Source: an uncultured Rhodospirillales bacterium
GTDB lineage: Bacteria > Pseudomonadota > Alphaproteobacteria > Rhodospirillales > 2-02-FULL-58-16
NCBI GenBank assembly: GCA_913053795.1
Contig: CAJXGZ010000021.1
Location: 1 to 15,826, forward strand
Reading direction: 5' to 3'
Length of the DNA: 15,826 bases
In this document: one piece after another, positions 6,937 through 14,701 of the stretch
How positions within the stretch are numbered: position 1 is the stretch's first letter
Layout: every line of letters begins with the position of its first letter
The notes under the pieces: generated by a model
What the model saw: only the letters and a program-made list of their open reading frames with translations
The model's database searches: none
Told to the model about the DNA's origin: nothing
Position numbers and translations under genes: made by a program

Positions 6937-7929
6937 ATGATTATTTTCGCCAACTGGCGCTCAAGAGTTTTATTGGCTTTTATTTCCGCCATGGCGTTTT
7001 TCGCGCCGCCGTCCCAGGCAGGCGAGATTCCTTTTGAGCAATGGCTCAAGGGAGTGCGTCAAGAAGCCCTTGCCCTTGGCATAAAAGCATCCATTCTGGA
7101 CGCCGCGCTGAAAGACGTTAAACCCATTCCCCGGGTCATCGAGCTTGACCGCAAACAGCCGGAATTCACCATGACCTTCAGCCAGTATCAAAGCCGTGTG
7201 GTGCCGGCGTCCAGGGTCAAGAGGGGAAAGCAAAGACTCAATGAAAACAGGGCGCTGCTTGAGAAAGTTAGCCATAAATACGGTGTCCAGCCCAGATTCA
7301 TTGTGGCGTTTTGGGGAATCGAGACCGATTTCGGACGGATGACCGGCGGATATTCCCTCATCAAGGCGCTGTCGACGCTGGCTTATGATGGGCGGCGCGG
7401 CGCCTATTTCCGCAAGGAGCTTATGAACGCCCTCAAAATCCTGGATCAGGGCCACATCGACGTCAACAATATGCTTGGGTCGTGGGCCGGCGCCATGGGG
7501 CAGAGCCAATTCATGCCGTCCTCGTTCCTTGCCTACGCCGAGGATTTCAATGGCGACGGCCGCAAGGACATATGGAAAACCAAGGCGGACGTTTTCGCCT
7601 CCACCGCCAATTACCTTGCCCGCGCTGGTTGGAAAGGGGACCAAACCTGGGGACGCAGGGTGCGTCTGCCCAAGGGGTTCAACATTAAACACGCCGGGCT
7701 CAAGGTGAAAAAACGCCTAAGCCAATGGCAAAAGATCGGGATAAGGCGGGCTAACGGCTCAGATCTGCCCAAACACGACCTATCCGCTTCCCTGGTGCTG
7801 GCGGAGAAAAGCGCGAACGGCGCCGCTTATCTGGTTTACAGCAATTACCGGTCCATTCTTAAATGGAACCGCTCGACTTATTTCGCGGTCGCCGTTGGAA
7901 CCCTTGCCGACAAGATCGCAAGCAGATAA
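6937..7929 (+). CDS. Lytic murein transglycosylase, MltB family (GH103, SLT_2)
   Basis: This 330-residue enzyme should cleave the beta-1,4 MurNAc-GlcNAc bond of peptidoglycan with formation of 1,6-anhydroMurNAc. A Sec signal peptide has a basic start, hydrophobic core 11-23 and a likely cut after SQA (28). There is no lipobox cysteine, so it is predicted soluble periplasmic, unlike lipoprotein MltB. The catalytic Glu is E129 in FWGIETDFGR. The downstream SWAGAMGQSQFMPS and the DFNGDGRKDIW loop are typical of the family. The C-terminal peptidoglycan-binding domain found in longer paralogues is absent. Start ATG 6937 has AGGG 9 bases upstream. It is followed by another wall gene (rlpA) after 58 bases. 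Confidence 0.93.
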   Translation: MIIFANWRSRVLLAFISAMAFFAPPSQAGEIPFEQWLKGVRQEALALGIKASILDAALKDVKPIPRVIELDRKQPEFTMTFSQYQSRVVPASRVKRGKQRLNENRALLEKVSHKYGVQPRFIVAFWGIETDFGRMTGGYSLIKALSTLAYDGRRGAYFRKELMNALKILDQGHIDVNNMLGSWAGAMGQSQFMPSSFLAYAEDFNGDGRKDIWKTKADVFASTANYLARAGWKGDQTWGRRVRLPKGFNIKHAGLKVKKRLSQWQKIGIRRANGSDLPKHDLSASLVLAEKSANGAAYLVYSNYRSILKWNRSTYFAVAVGTLADKIASR

Positions 7930-7957
7930 AATACTAAATCTTCTTTCTCTCTTTTAA

Positions 7958-7993
7958 AATCATACCAGATATGGTTATCATAGGGGTATGATT
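7958..7993 (+). promoter_or_regulatory. Inverted repeat covering the rlpA start codon
   Basis: AATCATACC (7958-7966) is perfectly complementary to GGTATGATT (7985-7993), a 9-bp stem with an 18-base loop. The right arm contains the rlpA ATG (7988-7990) and part of the AGGGG Shine-Dalgarno-like run (7982-7986). In mRNA it could hide the start codon. A smaller alternative hairpin (ACCA-GATA-TGGT, 7964-7975) competes with the left arm. Function is inferred. Confidence 0.35.
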
Positions 7994-8941
7994 CGGTATC
8001 GTTCATTTTTTCAGCGATTGTCCTTGATGGTTTTTTGCGCCCTTGTGTTGACATCTTGCTCCCAAGGTAAGTTCCTGGCGCATACTTCCAAGCGGATGCA
8101 AAACGCTTTGAAAACCCCCGACCAGGGAGTGTACAAGATCGGCGATCCCTATCAGATCGATGGAATTTGGTATTACCCGTCCGTGGACTACCGCTACATG
8201 GAGACCGGCATAGCTTCCTGGTACGGCTCCAAGTTTCATAAGAAGAAAACGGCCAACGGCGGCATTTACGACATGAACAAACTGACCGCGGCCCATAGAA
8301 CGCTGCCCATGCCCAGTTTCGTCAGGGTCACAAATCTGGAAAACGGACGCAGCTTGGTCCTTAAAGTGAACGACAGGGGGCCTTACGCCAACAACCGGAT
8401 TATCGACGTATCAAGACGCGGAGCGCAGCTTCTCGGTTTCGAGAAAAAAGGAACGGCCCGGGCGCGCGTGGAAATCCTGCCCAATGAAAGCCGCGCCATC
8501 GCCGCGCGCATGATGGGCCGGTCGAATTTGGCGGCGGCGGAAACGCCCATCACCGTCGGCCGCTTGCCCAAGCCCACGGTCAATACTCAGCCGTTGGCGG
8601 CGCCCCGAGGCATGGCGCCACGAGGCATGGCGCCAATGGCCGCAAGCTACTCAGCGCCTCAAAGCCTCCCGGACCCCACCTTGGAGAAAGTCTCCATGCG
8701 GCCTGTCTCGCCGACGCGGCTTTTTATCCAAGCCGGCGCCTTCTCCCGGTACGGCAACGCCACCCGCTCTCGCGCGGTCTTGTCCAAGCTTGGAAACGCC
8801 AGCATTTCTCAGGTGCTGATCAACGGCAGGGATATGTTCAGGGTCCGCATCGGGCCATTGAGAAACGTCGCCAAGGCGGACCAGTTGCTTGTGTCGGTGG
8901 TCAAGTCGGGCTATTACGACGCACGGATCATTGTCGACTAA
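7988..8941 (+). CDS. rlpA: RlpA-like lipoprotein: septal lytic transglycosylase with SPOR domain
   Basis: This 317-residue protein has a lipoprotein signal ending in LTSC (lipid-anchored C24). It is followed by a double-psi beta-barrel RlpA domain (about 73-163: ASWYG 76-80, AAHRTLP 101-107, VNDRGP 127-132) and a C-terminal SPOR domain (about 244-317) that binds denuded glycan at the division site. RlpA in Pseudomonas is a lytic transglycosylase acting on stem-peptide-free strands. The His and Asp of the active region are present (H103, D129). The Glu usually found in TANGE is replaced: this protein has TANGG (88-92). A short Ala/Pro/Arg/Gly/Met repeat lies in the linker. It sits between the MltB-like gene and the carboxypeptidase remnant, consistent with a wall-remodelling cluster. 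Confidence 0.93.
   Translation: MIRYRSFFQRLSLMVFCALVLTSCSQGKFLAHTSKRMQNALKTPDQGVYKIGDPYQIDGIWYYPSVDYRYMETGIASWYGSKFHKKKTANGGIYDMNKLTAAHRTLPMPSFVRVTNLENGRSLVLKVNDRGPYANNRIIDVSRRGAQLLGFEKKGTARARVEILPNESRAIAARMMGRSNLAAAETPITVGRLPKPTVNTQPLAAPRGMAPRGMAPMAASYSAPQSLPDPTLEKVSMRPVSPTRLFIQAGAFSRYGNATRSRAVLSKLGNASISQVLINGRDMFRVRIGPLRNVAKADQLLVSVVKSGYYDARIIVD
8600..8635 (+). repeat. 15-bp tandem repeat in the RlpA linker
   Basis: Two 15-bp units (8600-8614 and 8615-8629, one mismatch) plus a 6-base partial third unit encode a duplicated APRGM pentapeptide in the linker between the RlpA and SPOR domains. In-frame and probably neutral. Confidence 0.8.
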
Positions 8942-9046
8942 TTTCCAAGACGGGACGCTGGAATAAAAGAAAAAATTTAGCCTGATTCACGCTTCAAACC
9001 CGTGATATATTTGTTGGAAATCAACAGAAACCGGAGACGGATTGTT

Positions 9047-10191
9047 ATGCCGACGACCACGACCTTGCGTAATGCGGCCTGTTTATTGATTCTAATTACA
9101 GCCTTGGCGGCGCCGGCGCGGCCCGCGGCGGCCATCGAAACCATTGCGCGTCAAGCCATCCTCGTCGAAATGAAGACCGGAGCCATTCTTTACGAAAAGG
9201 ACGCCTACATCTCCATGCCGCCGGCCTCCATGAGCAAGATGATGACCGTTTACTTGCTTTTCGAGCGTCTTAAGGACGGAAGCCTGTCCCTTGACGACAC
9301 CTTTCCCGTAAGCGAGAAGGCCTGGATCAAGGGAGGGGCCAAAAGCGGCGGATCGACAATGTTTTTGGAGCCCGGAAAGCGGGCGAGCATTGAGGATCTA
9401 TTGCGCGGCGTCATCGTTCAATCGGGCAACGACGCCTGCATCGTCATCGCCGAGGCGCTGGCCGGGGATGAAAAGTCCTTCGCCAAGGTAATGACCCAGC
9501 GCGCCGGTGAACTCGGCATTCCACGGGGTGGCCCGACCCCGAGCAACAAACGACGGCCTACGATCTTTCGATCCTTGCCCGGCGCACCATAGAGGATTTT
9601 CCGGATTTCTTTCACTATTACTCGGAAAAAAGCTTTACCTACAGCGGCATCCGTCAAACCAACCGCAATCCGCTTCTGTACAAGGATATGGGGGCGGATG
9701 GCATGAAAACCGGCCACACCGAGGACTCGGGCTACGGCCTGACCGCCTCCACCATTAAAGGCGGCCGGCGGCTGATTCTTGTGATCAACGGACTTGACAG
9801 TAAAAAGGCGCGCTCAGAGGAGGCCGAACGCCTATTGGATTGGGGATACAGGGAGTATAACAATTACGCCCTGTTCAAAGCCTCTGAAAAGGCCGCCAAG
9901 GCAAGCGTATGGCTTGGAAATCGCGCCACCGTGCCGCTTCTCATCGAAAAAGATTTGGAAATCACCATGCCGCGCAGAGCGCGCCGCAATATGAAGGTGT
10001 CCGTGAACTATCAAAATATCATTGCCGCGCCCATCGCCAAAGGCGATAAACTCGGCAATATTGTGATCACGGCGCCGGGCCTGGAGACCATTGAAATCCC
10101 ACTGGTTGCCGGTGAAAGCGCTGAACGCCTTGGGTTTATTGGCCGTCTGGGCGCTTTAATGAGGTATATTGTGTTTGGGATCTCTGGTTGA
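9047..10191 (+). pseudogene. dacA: D-alanyl-D-alanine carboxypeptidase (PBP5/6 family), interrupted by an internal deletion
   Basis: The family removes the terminal D-Ala from peptidoglycan pentapeptides. Signal peptide is at residues 1-29 (cut near AAA), and ATG 9047 has GGAG ten bases upstream. The first frame carries the catalytic S61-M-S-K64 and S126-G-N128 and stays in register up to I158 (codon 9518-9520), then goes out of frame and stops at 9592. The homologous sequence resumes at ACG-GGG-TGG (9523-9531; TGWPDPEQQTTAYDLS) in another frame and runs to 10191. It includes K-T-G (codons 9706-9714) and the C-terminal beta-rich domain. Between LGI and TGW the family normally has about eight residues around a S-x-F-x-N motif. 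They are missing, so I infer a deletion of about 22 bases rather than a one-base error. It could be a true pseudogene, two-part expression, or a sequencing error. Confidence 0.85.
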
Positions 10192-10210
10192 CGGAGGAGG
10201 AGGGGGGGAT

Positions 10211-10849
10211 TTGAGACGCGGCAAGTTCATTACCCTGGAAGGCGCCGACGGTTCCGGAAAATCCACCCAAGCCGCATTGCTCGCCGAGGGGCTCGAAAAC
10301 TCTGGGCTTGACGTGACGCTGACCCGCGAGCCCGGCGGCGCTCCGGGAGCGGAGCAAATACGTTCTCTACTAGTAGAGGGGGAAACGCAACGCTGGAGTC
10401 CACTTAGCGAAGCTTTGCTCCATTATGCGGCGCGGCGGGAACATATGGATAAAACCATACTTCCCGCCCTTGAGACGGGAAAATGGGTGATTTCGGACCG
10501 TTTCGCCGATTCAACAATGGCCTATCAAGGATTCGGTCATCAATTGGGGCGAAATCAGGTGGCGCGGATACATGACGTGGTGGTTGGCGGCTTCGCCCCG
10601 GACTTAACCATTATTTTTGATATTTCGGTGGAGGAGGGATTGAAGCGGGCGGCCTCCAGAACCGGCAATGAAGACCGCTATGAGCGTATGGATAAGGATT
10701 TTCACGCGCGTTTATGTAAAGGTTTCTTGGAAATAGCCCGCCAAAACCCGGATCGTTGCGCTGTCATCGACGCCTTGGGCGAAATTGCCGGCATTCAAAT
10801 ATTAATTCTCGATTTGGTTAAAAAGCGTTTTGAGCTGGAGCTGTCATGA
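10211..10849 (+). CDS. tmk: Thymidylate kinase
   Basis: This 212-residue enzyme phosphorylates dTMP to dTDP with ATP in DNA precursor synthesis. The P-loop is GADGSGKST (11-19), the TREPGG motif is clear, and SDRFADSTMAYQG is the DR-containing substrate motif. The lid region RAASRTGNEDRYERM has arginines. Length is as expected for the family. I place the start at TTG 10211. The purine run GGAGGAGG (10193-10200) with a seven-G tract (10202-10208) sits directly before it, and the protein then begins two to four residues before the first strand. A GTG at 10169 would add a Gly-rich stretch overlapping the dacA remnant. It overlaps holB by ATGA (10846-10849), a common alphaproteobacterial pair. 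Confidence 0.95.
   Translation: MRRGKFITLEGADGSGKSTQAALLAEGLENSGLDVTLTREPGGAPGAEQIRSLLVEGETQRWSPLSEALLHYAARREHMDKTILPALETGKWVISDRFADSTMAYQGFGHQLGRNQVARIHDVVVGGFAPDLTIIFDISVEEGLKRAASRTGNEDRYERMDKDFHARLCKGFLEIARQNPDRCAVIDALGEIAGIQILILDLVKKRFELELS
10365..10378. repeat. 14-bp perfect palindrome CTCTACTAGTAGAG within tmk
   Basis: This fully self-complementary site is built on CTAG and encodes Leu-Leu-Val-Glu with the codons CTA-CTA-GTA-GAG, which look unlike the GC-ending codons around it. The same 12-bp core, TCTACTAGTAGA, recurs in tatD at 14506-14517. The role is unknown. Confidence 0.6.
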
Positions 10850-11967
10850 TCGCCGTGGATGAAGACCAATGGCCGCCGCCCCCGCGCCATAATGCTGAAC
10901 TTATTGGCCATGAAACGGCTGAGAGCAGCCTCATAAATTCTTTTGATTCAAATACGTTGCCTCATGCTTGGTTAATTACCGGCCCGCGCGGCGTCGGCAA
11001 GGCGACGCTTGCTTACCGCTTCGCCAGATTCCTTCTCTCCAAGGGCGGAAATAGCAACATGCAGACCGGTATGTTTGGAGATTCGTTGCCCACTGACAAG
11101 GCCGAAAGATTGTATACCGCGCCGGAAAGTCCTGTCTTTAGACGCATCGCCGCCGGCGGCCACGCCGATTTTCTGAGCGTCGAGCGGGGCCTCAACGAAA
11201 GGGGCAAACCGCGCACGGAAATTATCGTCGATGACGTGCGCTCGATCAGCGCCTTTCTTAACCTGACATCTGCGGAAGGGGGATGGCGGGTGGTGGTGAT
11301 TGACAGCGCCGACGACATGAACCGCAACGCCGCCAACGCCGTTCTCAAGGTGCTGGAGGAGCCGCCTTCCGGGGTCTTGCTGCTGTTGGTCAGCCACAAT
11401 CCGGGCCGTTTGCTTCCAACCATCCGCTCGCGCTGTAGAAAATTGGTCCTGAAACCCCTGAAAGAGGACGTGGTGGCGGATTTGGTTCTCAAATACAGCC
11501 CCGGAATGGCTTTCGACGGCGCTTCCCAGTTGGCGCGCCTGTCAGAGGGCAGTATTGGGCGGGCGCTTTCCCTTGTCGAGGAGGGAGGGCTGGAGCTTTA
11601 CCGGGAATTGCTTCAGTTGCTGAAATCCCTGCCTGACCTTGACGCGGCCGCCCTTCACAAGTTTAGCGACCGCGTCGGCAAATCCGGGGCCGACGACGCT
11701 TTTCGCGTGGTCAGCGACTTGTTGCGCTGGTGGATCGGGCGCCTGGTTCTGATGGGCGCGGGAAACAGAGCCGAAAGCAGAGGAGGGGACTCCGCTGACG
11801 AACAAGCGCTGATGGCGCGCATGATATCCGCCGGCGGCCTTGATCGCTGGCTGGAGGTGTGGGAAAAGATCAACAGCCTGCTTGAGCGCACGGAAAGCGC
11901 CTACCTGGACCGCAAGCAGGTGATTCTTAGCGTGTTCCTCACCTTGGAGACCACGGTCCGTCTTTGA
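10846..11967 (+). CDS. holB: DNA polymerase III subunit delta-prime (clamp loader)
   Basis: This 373-residue AAA+ protein is the delta-prime member of the clamp-loading complex that opens the beta clamp on primed DNA. The P-loop-like sequence is GPRGVGKAT (46-54), where the Ala replaces the usual Ser, so nucleotide binding may be weak. Walker B is VVVIDSADDMN, followed by AANAVLKVLEEPP, and the SRC motif is in TIRSRCRKL. Cysteines for the zinc module seen in some clamp-loader subunits are not apparent. The start overlaps the tmk stop as ATGA, so the two are translationally coupled. metG follows after 29 bases with its own Shine-Dalgarno sequence, so the three genes are probably one transcription unit. 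Confidence 0.93.
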   Translation: MIAVDEDQWPPPPRHNAELIGHETAESSLINSFDSNTLPHAWLITGPRGVGKATLAYRFARFLLSKGGNSNMQTGMFGDSLPTDKAERLYTAPESPVFRRIAAGGHADFLSVERGLNERGKPRTEIIVDDVRSISAFLNLTSAEGGWRVVVIDSADDMNRNAANAVLKVLEEPPSGVLLLLVSHNPGRLLPTIRSRCRKLVLKPLKEDVVADLVLKYSPGMAFDGASQLARLSEGSIGRALSLVEEGGLELYRELLQLLKSLPDLDAAALHKFSDRVGKSGADDAFRVVSDLLRWWIGRLVLMGAGNRAESRGGDSADEQALMARMISAGGLDRWLEVWEKINSLLERTESAYLDRKQVILSVFLTLETTVRL

Positions 11968-11996
11968 ATTTCTGGGATTTCCTGGAGTGCGCAACA

Positions 11997-13550
11997 ATGG
12001 CCGGGCCGGAAAAGACCTATTACATCACGACGCCGATCTATTACGTCAACGACGATCCCCATATCGGCCACGCCTACACCACCCTGGCGTGCGACGTTCT
12101 GGCCCGTTTCAAGCGCCTGGACGGCTACGACGTTAAGTTTCTCACCGGAACCGACGAACACGGCCAGAAAGTGGAGAAATCGGCCTTGGCCGCGGGCATG
12201 GAGCCCAAAGCCTTTACCGACAAGGTGTCGCGCAACTTCCGCGACCTGGACGCCTTGCTGAATTTCTCCAATGACGACTTTATCCGCACCACCGAGGAAC
12301 GCCATTACAAGGCCGTCCAACACCTTTGGCGGCGCCTGGTGGAGCGCGATCAAATATATCCCGGCTCATACGCCGGCTGGTACGCGGTGCGCGACGAGGC
12401 CTTTTACACCGAAGCGGAGCTCACAAAAGGCCCCGGCGGCAAGAATATCGCGCCCTCGGGAGCCGAAGTGGAATGGGTGGAGGAGCCCAGTTATTTCTTC
12501 AAGCTGTCTGAATGGCAAGACCGTTTGCTTCAGTTCTACGAGGAAAATCCCGGATTCATCCTGCCCAAAAGCCGCCGTAACGAGGTTACAAGTTTCGTAA
12601 AGGGCGGGCTGCTGGACCTGTCCGTGTCGCGCACCGCCTTCAAGTGGGGGGTTCCGGTTCCGGGCGGCGACAACCACATCATTTACGTCTGGCTGGACGC
12701 CCTGACCAACTACCTCACCGCCGTCGGCTACCCGCAAACCGATAGCGGCGAGTACGCCGCCTATTGGCCCGCCGATCTGCACATGGTGGGCAAGGATATC
12801 CTGCGCTTTCACGCCGTTTACTGGCCGGCCTTCCTGATGGCGGCGGAATTGCCCACGCCCAAGCGCGTGTTCGCCCACGGCTGGTGGACCAACGAGGGCC
12901 GGAAAATCTCCAAATCCCTTGGAAACGTCATAAAGCCCTGCGATCTTGTGGAAAAATACGGCGTCGACCAGGTTCGCTACTTCCTGCTGCGCGAAGTTCC
13001 TTTCGGCAATGACGGTGATTTCTCCCACCAAGCCATGGTCAACCGCGTCAATAGCGAACTGGCTAACGATTTCGGTAATCTGGCCCAGCGGACCCTGTCC
13101 ATGATCCACAAGAACTGCGGCGCCGCCGTTCCCGACCCCGGGGACTTGACCGAGGATGATCAGGCGTTGCTGGCGGGCGTCCACGGCCTGCTGGGGGCCT
13201 TAAGAGGCAAAATGGAGGTTCAGGCCTTCAACGAAGCCCTGGAGGCTATGTGGGAGCAAATACGCGCCGCCAACGGCTATGTGGACCGCCAAGCCCCATG
13301 GAAACTCAAAAATGATGACCCGGAGCGCATGAAAACAGTGCTTTACGCGCTGGCCGAGACGATCCGCCATATGGCCATCCTGCTACAGCCCTTCATGCCC
13401 GATTCCTGCGCCCGCATGCTGGACCAGTTGGGCGTGAAGGAGGGAAACCGCGCTTTTCAGCATCTGGGCGCCGGCAACGCCCTTGCTCCCGGAACCGTTT
13501 TGCCAAAACCGGAAGGCGTTTTTCCTCGCTATGTGGAGGATGACGGATAG
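11997..13550 (+). CDS. metG: Methionyl-tRNA synthetase
   Basis: This 517-residue class I enzyme charges tRNA-Met, including the initiator. The HIGH signature is H22-I-G-H25, and TGTDEHGQK follows in the Rossmann fold. The second signature is K303-I-S-K-S307. The W-x-D-A segment VWLDALTNYLT is also present. The region after AFYTEAEL lacks the paired cysteines of zinc-knuckle MetRS, so it is the knuckle-less form. The helical anticodon-binding domain fills residues from about 350 to the end. There is no C-terminal tRNA-binding (Arc1p-like) extension. ATG 11997 is chosen because GGAG lies nine bases upstream. A TTG at 11964 would overlap the holB stop. Confidence 0.97.
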   Translation: MAGPEKTYYITTPIYYVNDDPHIGHAYTTLACDVLARFKRLDGYDVKFLTGTDEHGQKVEKSALAAGMEPKAFTDKVSRNFRDLDALLNFSNDDFIRTTEERHYKAVQHLWRRLVERDQIYPGSYAGWYAVRDEAFYTEAELTKGPGGKNIAPSGAEVEWVEEPSYFFKLSEWQDRLLQFYEENPGFILPKSRRNEVTSFVKGGLLDLSVSRTAFKWGVPVPGGDNHIIYVWLDALTNYLTAVGYPQTDSGEYAAYWPADLHMVGKDILRFHAVYWPAFLMAAELPTPKRVFAHGWWTNEGRKISKSLGNVIKPCDLVEKYGVDQVRYFLLREVPFGNDGDFSHQAMVNRVNSELANDFGNLAQRTLSMIHKNCGAAVPDPGDLTEDDQALLAGVHGLLGALRGKMEVQAFNEALEAMWEQIRAANGYVDRQAPWKLKNDDPERMKTVLYALAETIRHMAILLQPFMPDSCARMLDQLGVKEGNRAFQHLGAGNALAPGTVLPKPEGVFPRYVEDDG

Positions 13551-13668
13551 CGGATGGATTCTCTTAATGAGGGATGTTTTATGCAATTATTGAAAGGGCG
13601 CATTTCTGTTCCATCACTTTCAAGGCTTATGATTTCCGGCGTTGGAGACGCGGTAATGGCGCCGTCCC

Positions 13669-13821
13669 ATGATGGATTGGAAAATTACAATGAAGGGCTT
13701 AAGCCGCATAGCGCCGCGAGATCGCGATGGAGATGGGATTGATGAAATTAAAAGCATTTTCCGCGGCCCCGAAATTCATGCTGTCGCTAAAGATGTTGAG
13801 ATAAGCTCGGCGAAGCCGTAG
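13669..13821 (+). CDS. Possible small ORF with a calcium-loop-like DRDGDGIDEI motif
   Basis: A 50-codon frame (ATG 13669, alternative ATG 13690, stop TAG 13819-13821) encodes a peptide with PRDRDGDGIDEIKSIF in its middle. The D-x-D-x-D-G-I pattern resembles the calcium-binding loops of thrombospondin type 3, dockerin or EF-hand repeats. There is no good Shine-Dalgarno sequence. A single short loop without partner repeats could be a gene remnant or chance. The overlapping 13554-13742 frame competes with it. Confidence 0.2.
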   Translation: MMDWKITMKGLSRIAPRDRDGDGIDEIKSIFRGPEIHAVAKDVEISSAKP

Positions 13822-13869
13822 TCACGTGATGAAGGTGTGGCTCCAACAGTGAGAAATAACTTTAACTTA

Positions 13870-13875
13870 TATAAT
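13870..13875 (+). promoter_or_regulatory. Perfect -10 hexamer upstream of tatD
   Basis: TATAAT (13870-13875) lies 22 bases before the tatD ATG within an AT-rich run, so a start about 15 bases before the ATG is possible. No good -35 box is found at 16-18 bases upstream (CAGTGA at 13847-13852), so this is a candidate only. Confidence 0.3.
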
Positions 13876-13897
13876 ATATTTTCATGAGATCAAATCG

Positions 13898-14701
13898 ATG
13901 AACAATATTATTAATATTGTAGATAGCCATTGTCATTTGGATTTTCCTGACTTTTCAGAAGATGTGGAGGGGGTTGTTTCCCGCGCCGGAGAGGCCGGAG
14001 TTGGATGGATGCTGACCATCGGAACCCATGTCTCACGCTTCGATAAAACGCTGGCCATCGCCGAGGCCTATGACAATGTTTTTTGCTCCGTCGGAATTCA
14101 TCCTCACGAAGCGGCTAAGGAGCCGGAAATCACCTCGGAGCATCTGATTCGCATGGCCGCTCGTTCCCAGGTTGTCGGCTTCGGCGAAACCGGTCTTGAT
14201 TACCATTACGAGCATAGCCCCCGCCAAGCCCAGCAACGAAATTTTAGACTTCACATCGCCGCCGCGCGCCAAACCGGCCTGCCGGTGATCGTCCACACCC
14301 GCGAAGCCGACGGCGACACCCTGAATATACTCCGCGAAGAATACGAGAAAGGACCATTTACTGGTCTTATTCATTGTTTCAGCTCAGGTCCTGAGATGGT
14401 CAAAGGGGCCATGGAGCTTGGTTTTTACATATCCCTCTCTGGAATCATCACCTTCAAGGGCGCCCATGAATTGCGGGAAACCGCAAAGACAATACCTCTT
14501 GAGCGTCTACTAGTAGAAACAGACGCGCCTTATCTCGCTCCCGTTCCCAAGCGGGGAAAACGCAACGAGCCGGCCTACGCCGCCTACACCGCGGCCGCCG
14601 CCGCTGAAATCAAGGGGGTGGCGCCGGAAACCTTCGCCAAGGCCACCACCGGCAATTTTTTCCGCCTGTTCGCCAAGGCGGAACGCGGAGAACTCACATG
14701 A
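13898..14701 (+). CDS. tatD: TatD family metal-dependent hydrolase (DNase)
   Basis: This 267-residue TIM-barrel hydrolase of the amidohydrolase superfamily belongs to a family known as Mg-dependent 3'-5' DNases and linked to DNA repair. All metal ligands are visible: H11 and H13 (DSHCHLD), E97 (GFGETGLDYH), H133 (IVHTRE), H159 (LIHCFS) and D209 (VETDAPYL). VGIHPH (65-70) and APVPKRGKRNEP near the end are family signatures. The length is full. ATG 13898 follows an AT-rich leader without a strong Shine-Dalgarno sequence. Its stop overlaps the next ATG as ATGA, coupling it to the MBL-fold hydrolase. The metG-tatD-MBL order is usual in alphaproteobacteria. I cannot separate the YcfH-like from the TatD proper branch without alignment, so the symbol is a family-level label. 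Confidence 0.93.
   Translation: MNNIINIVDSHCHLDFPDFSEDVEGVVSRAGEAGVGWMLTIGTHVSRFDKTLAIAEAYDNVFCSVGIHPHEAAKEPEITSEHLIRMAARSQVVGFGETGLDYHYEHSPRQAQQRNFRLHIAAARQTGLPVIVHTREADGDTLNILREEYEKGPFTGLIHCFSSGPEMVKGAMELGFYISLSGIITFKGAHELRETAKTIPLERLLVETDAPYLAPVPKRGKRNEPAYAAYTAAAAAEIKGVAPETFAKATTGNFFRLFAKAERGELT
14506..14517. repeat. 12-bp palindrome TCTACTAGTAGA within tatD
   Basis: This is a second copy of the palindrome core found in tmk. It again encodes Leu-Leu-Val-Glu through CTA-CTA-GTA-GAA. In TatD proteins the LLVETD peptide is conserved; the choice of A-ending codons is not required by it. Confidence 0.6.

Larger units (their letters stand above)
13551..13897. other. Spacer between metG and tatD with only doubtful short frames
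   Basis: I see no gene with a recognisable family here. A 62-codon frame (13554-13742) follows metG closely but has no domain I know. A second, overlapping short frame (13669-13821) is listed separately. The last 40 bases before tatD are strikingly AT-rich. An imperfect inverted repeat (TTGAAAG ... CTTTCAA around 13590-13625) is too loose to call a terminator. Confidence 0.5.

Noticed and set aside
9688..10191. Separate small protein gene
   Set aside because: It is the out-of-frame C-terminal half of the PBP5-like carboxypeptidase, containing its KTG motif and beta domain.
10169..10210. GTG start for thymidylate kinase
   Set aside because: It would add a Gly-rich stretch encoded by the Shine-Dalgarno region and overlap the dacA stop; TTG 10211 fits the family's N terminus.
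13554..13742. 62-codon frame starting 4 bases after metG
   Set aside because: It follows metG closely, but no family resemblance is seen, the tail is Arg/Trp-rich as in shadow frames, and a different frame covers its end.
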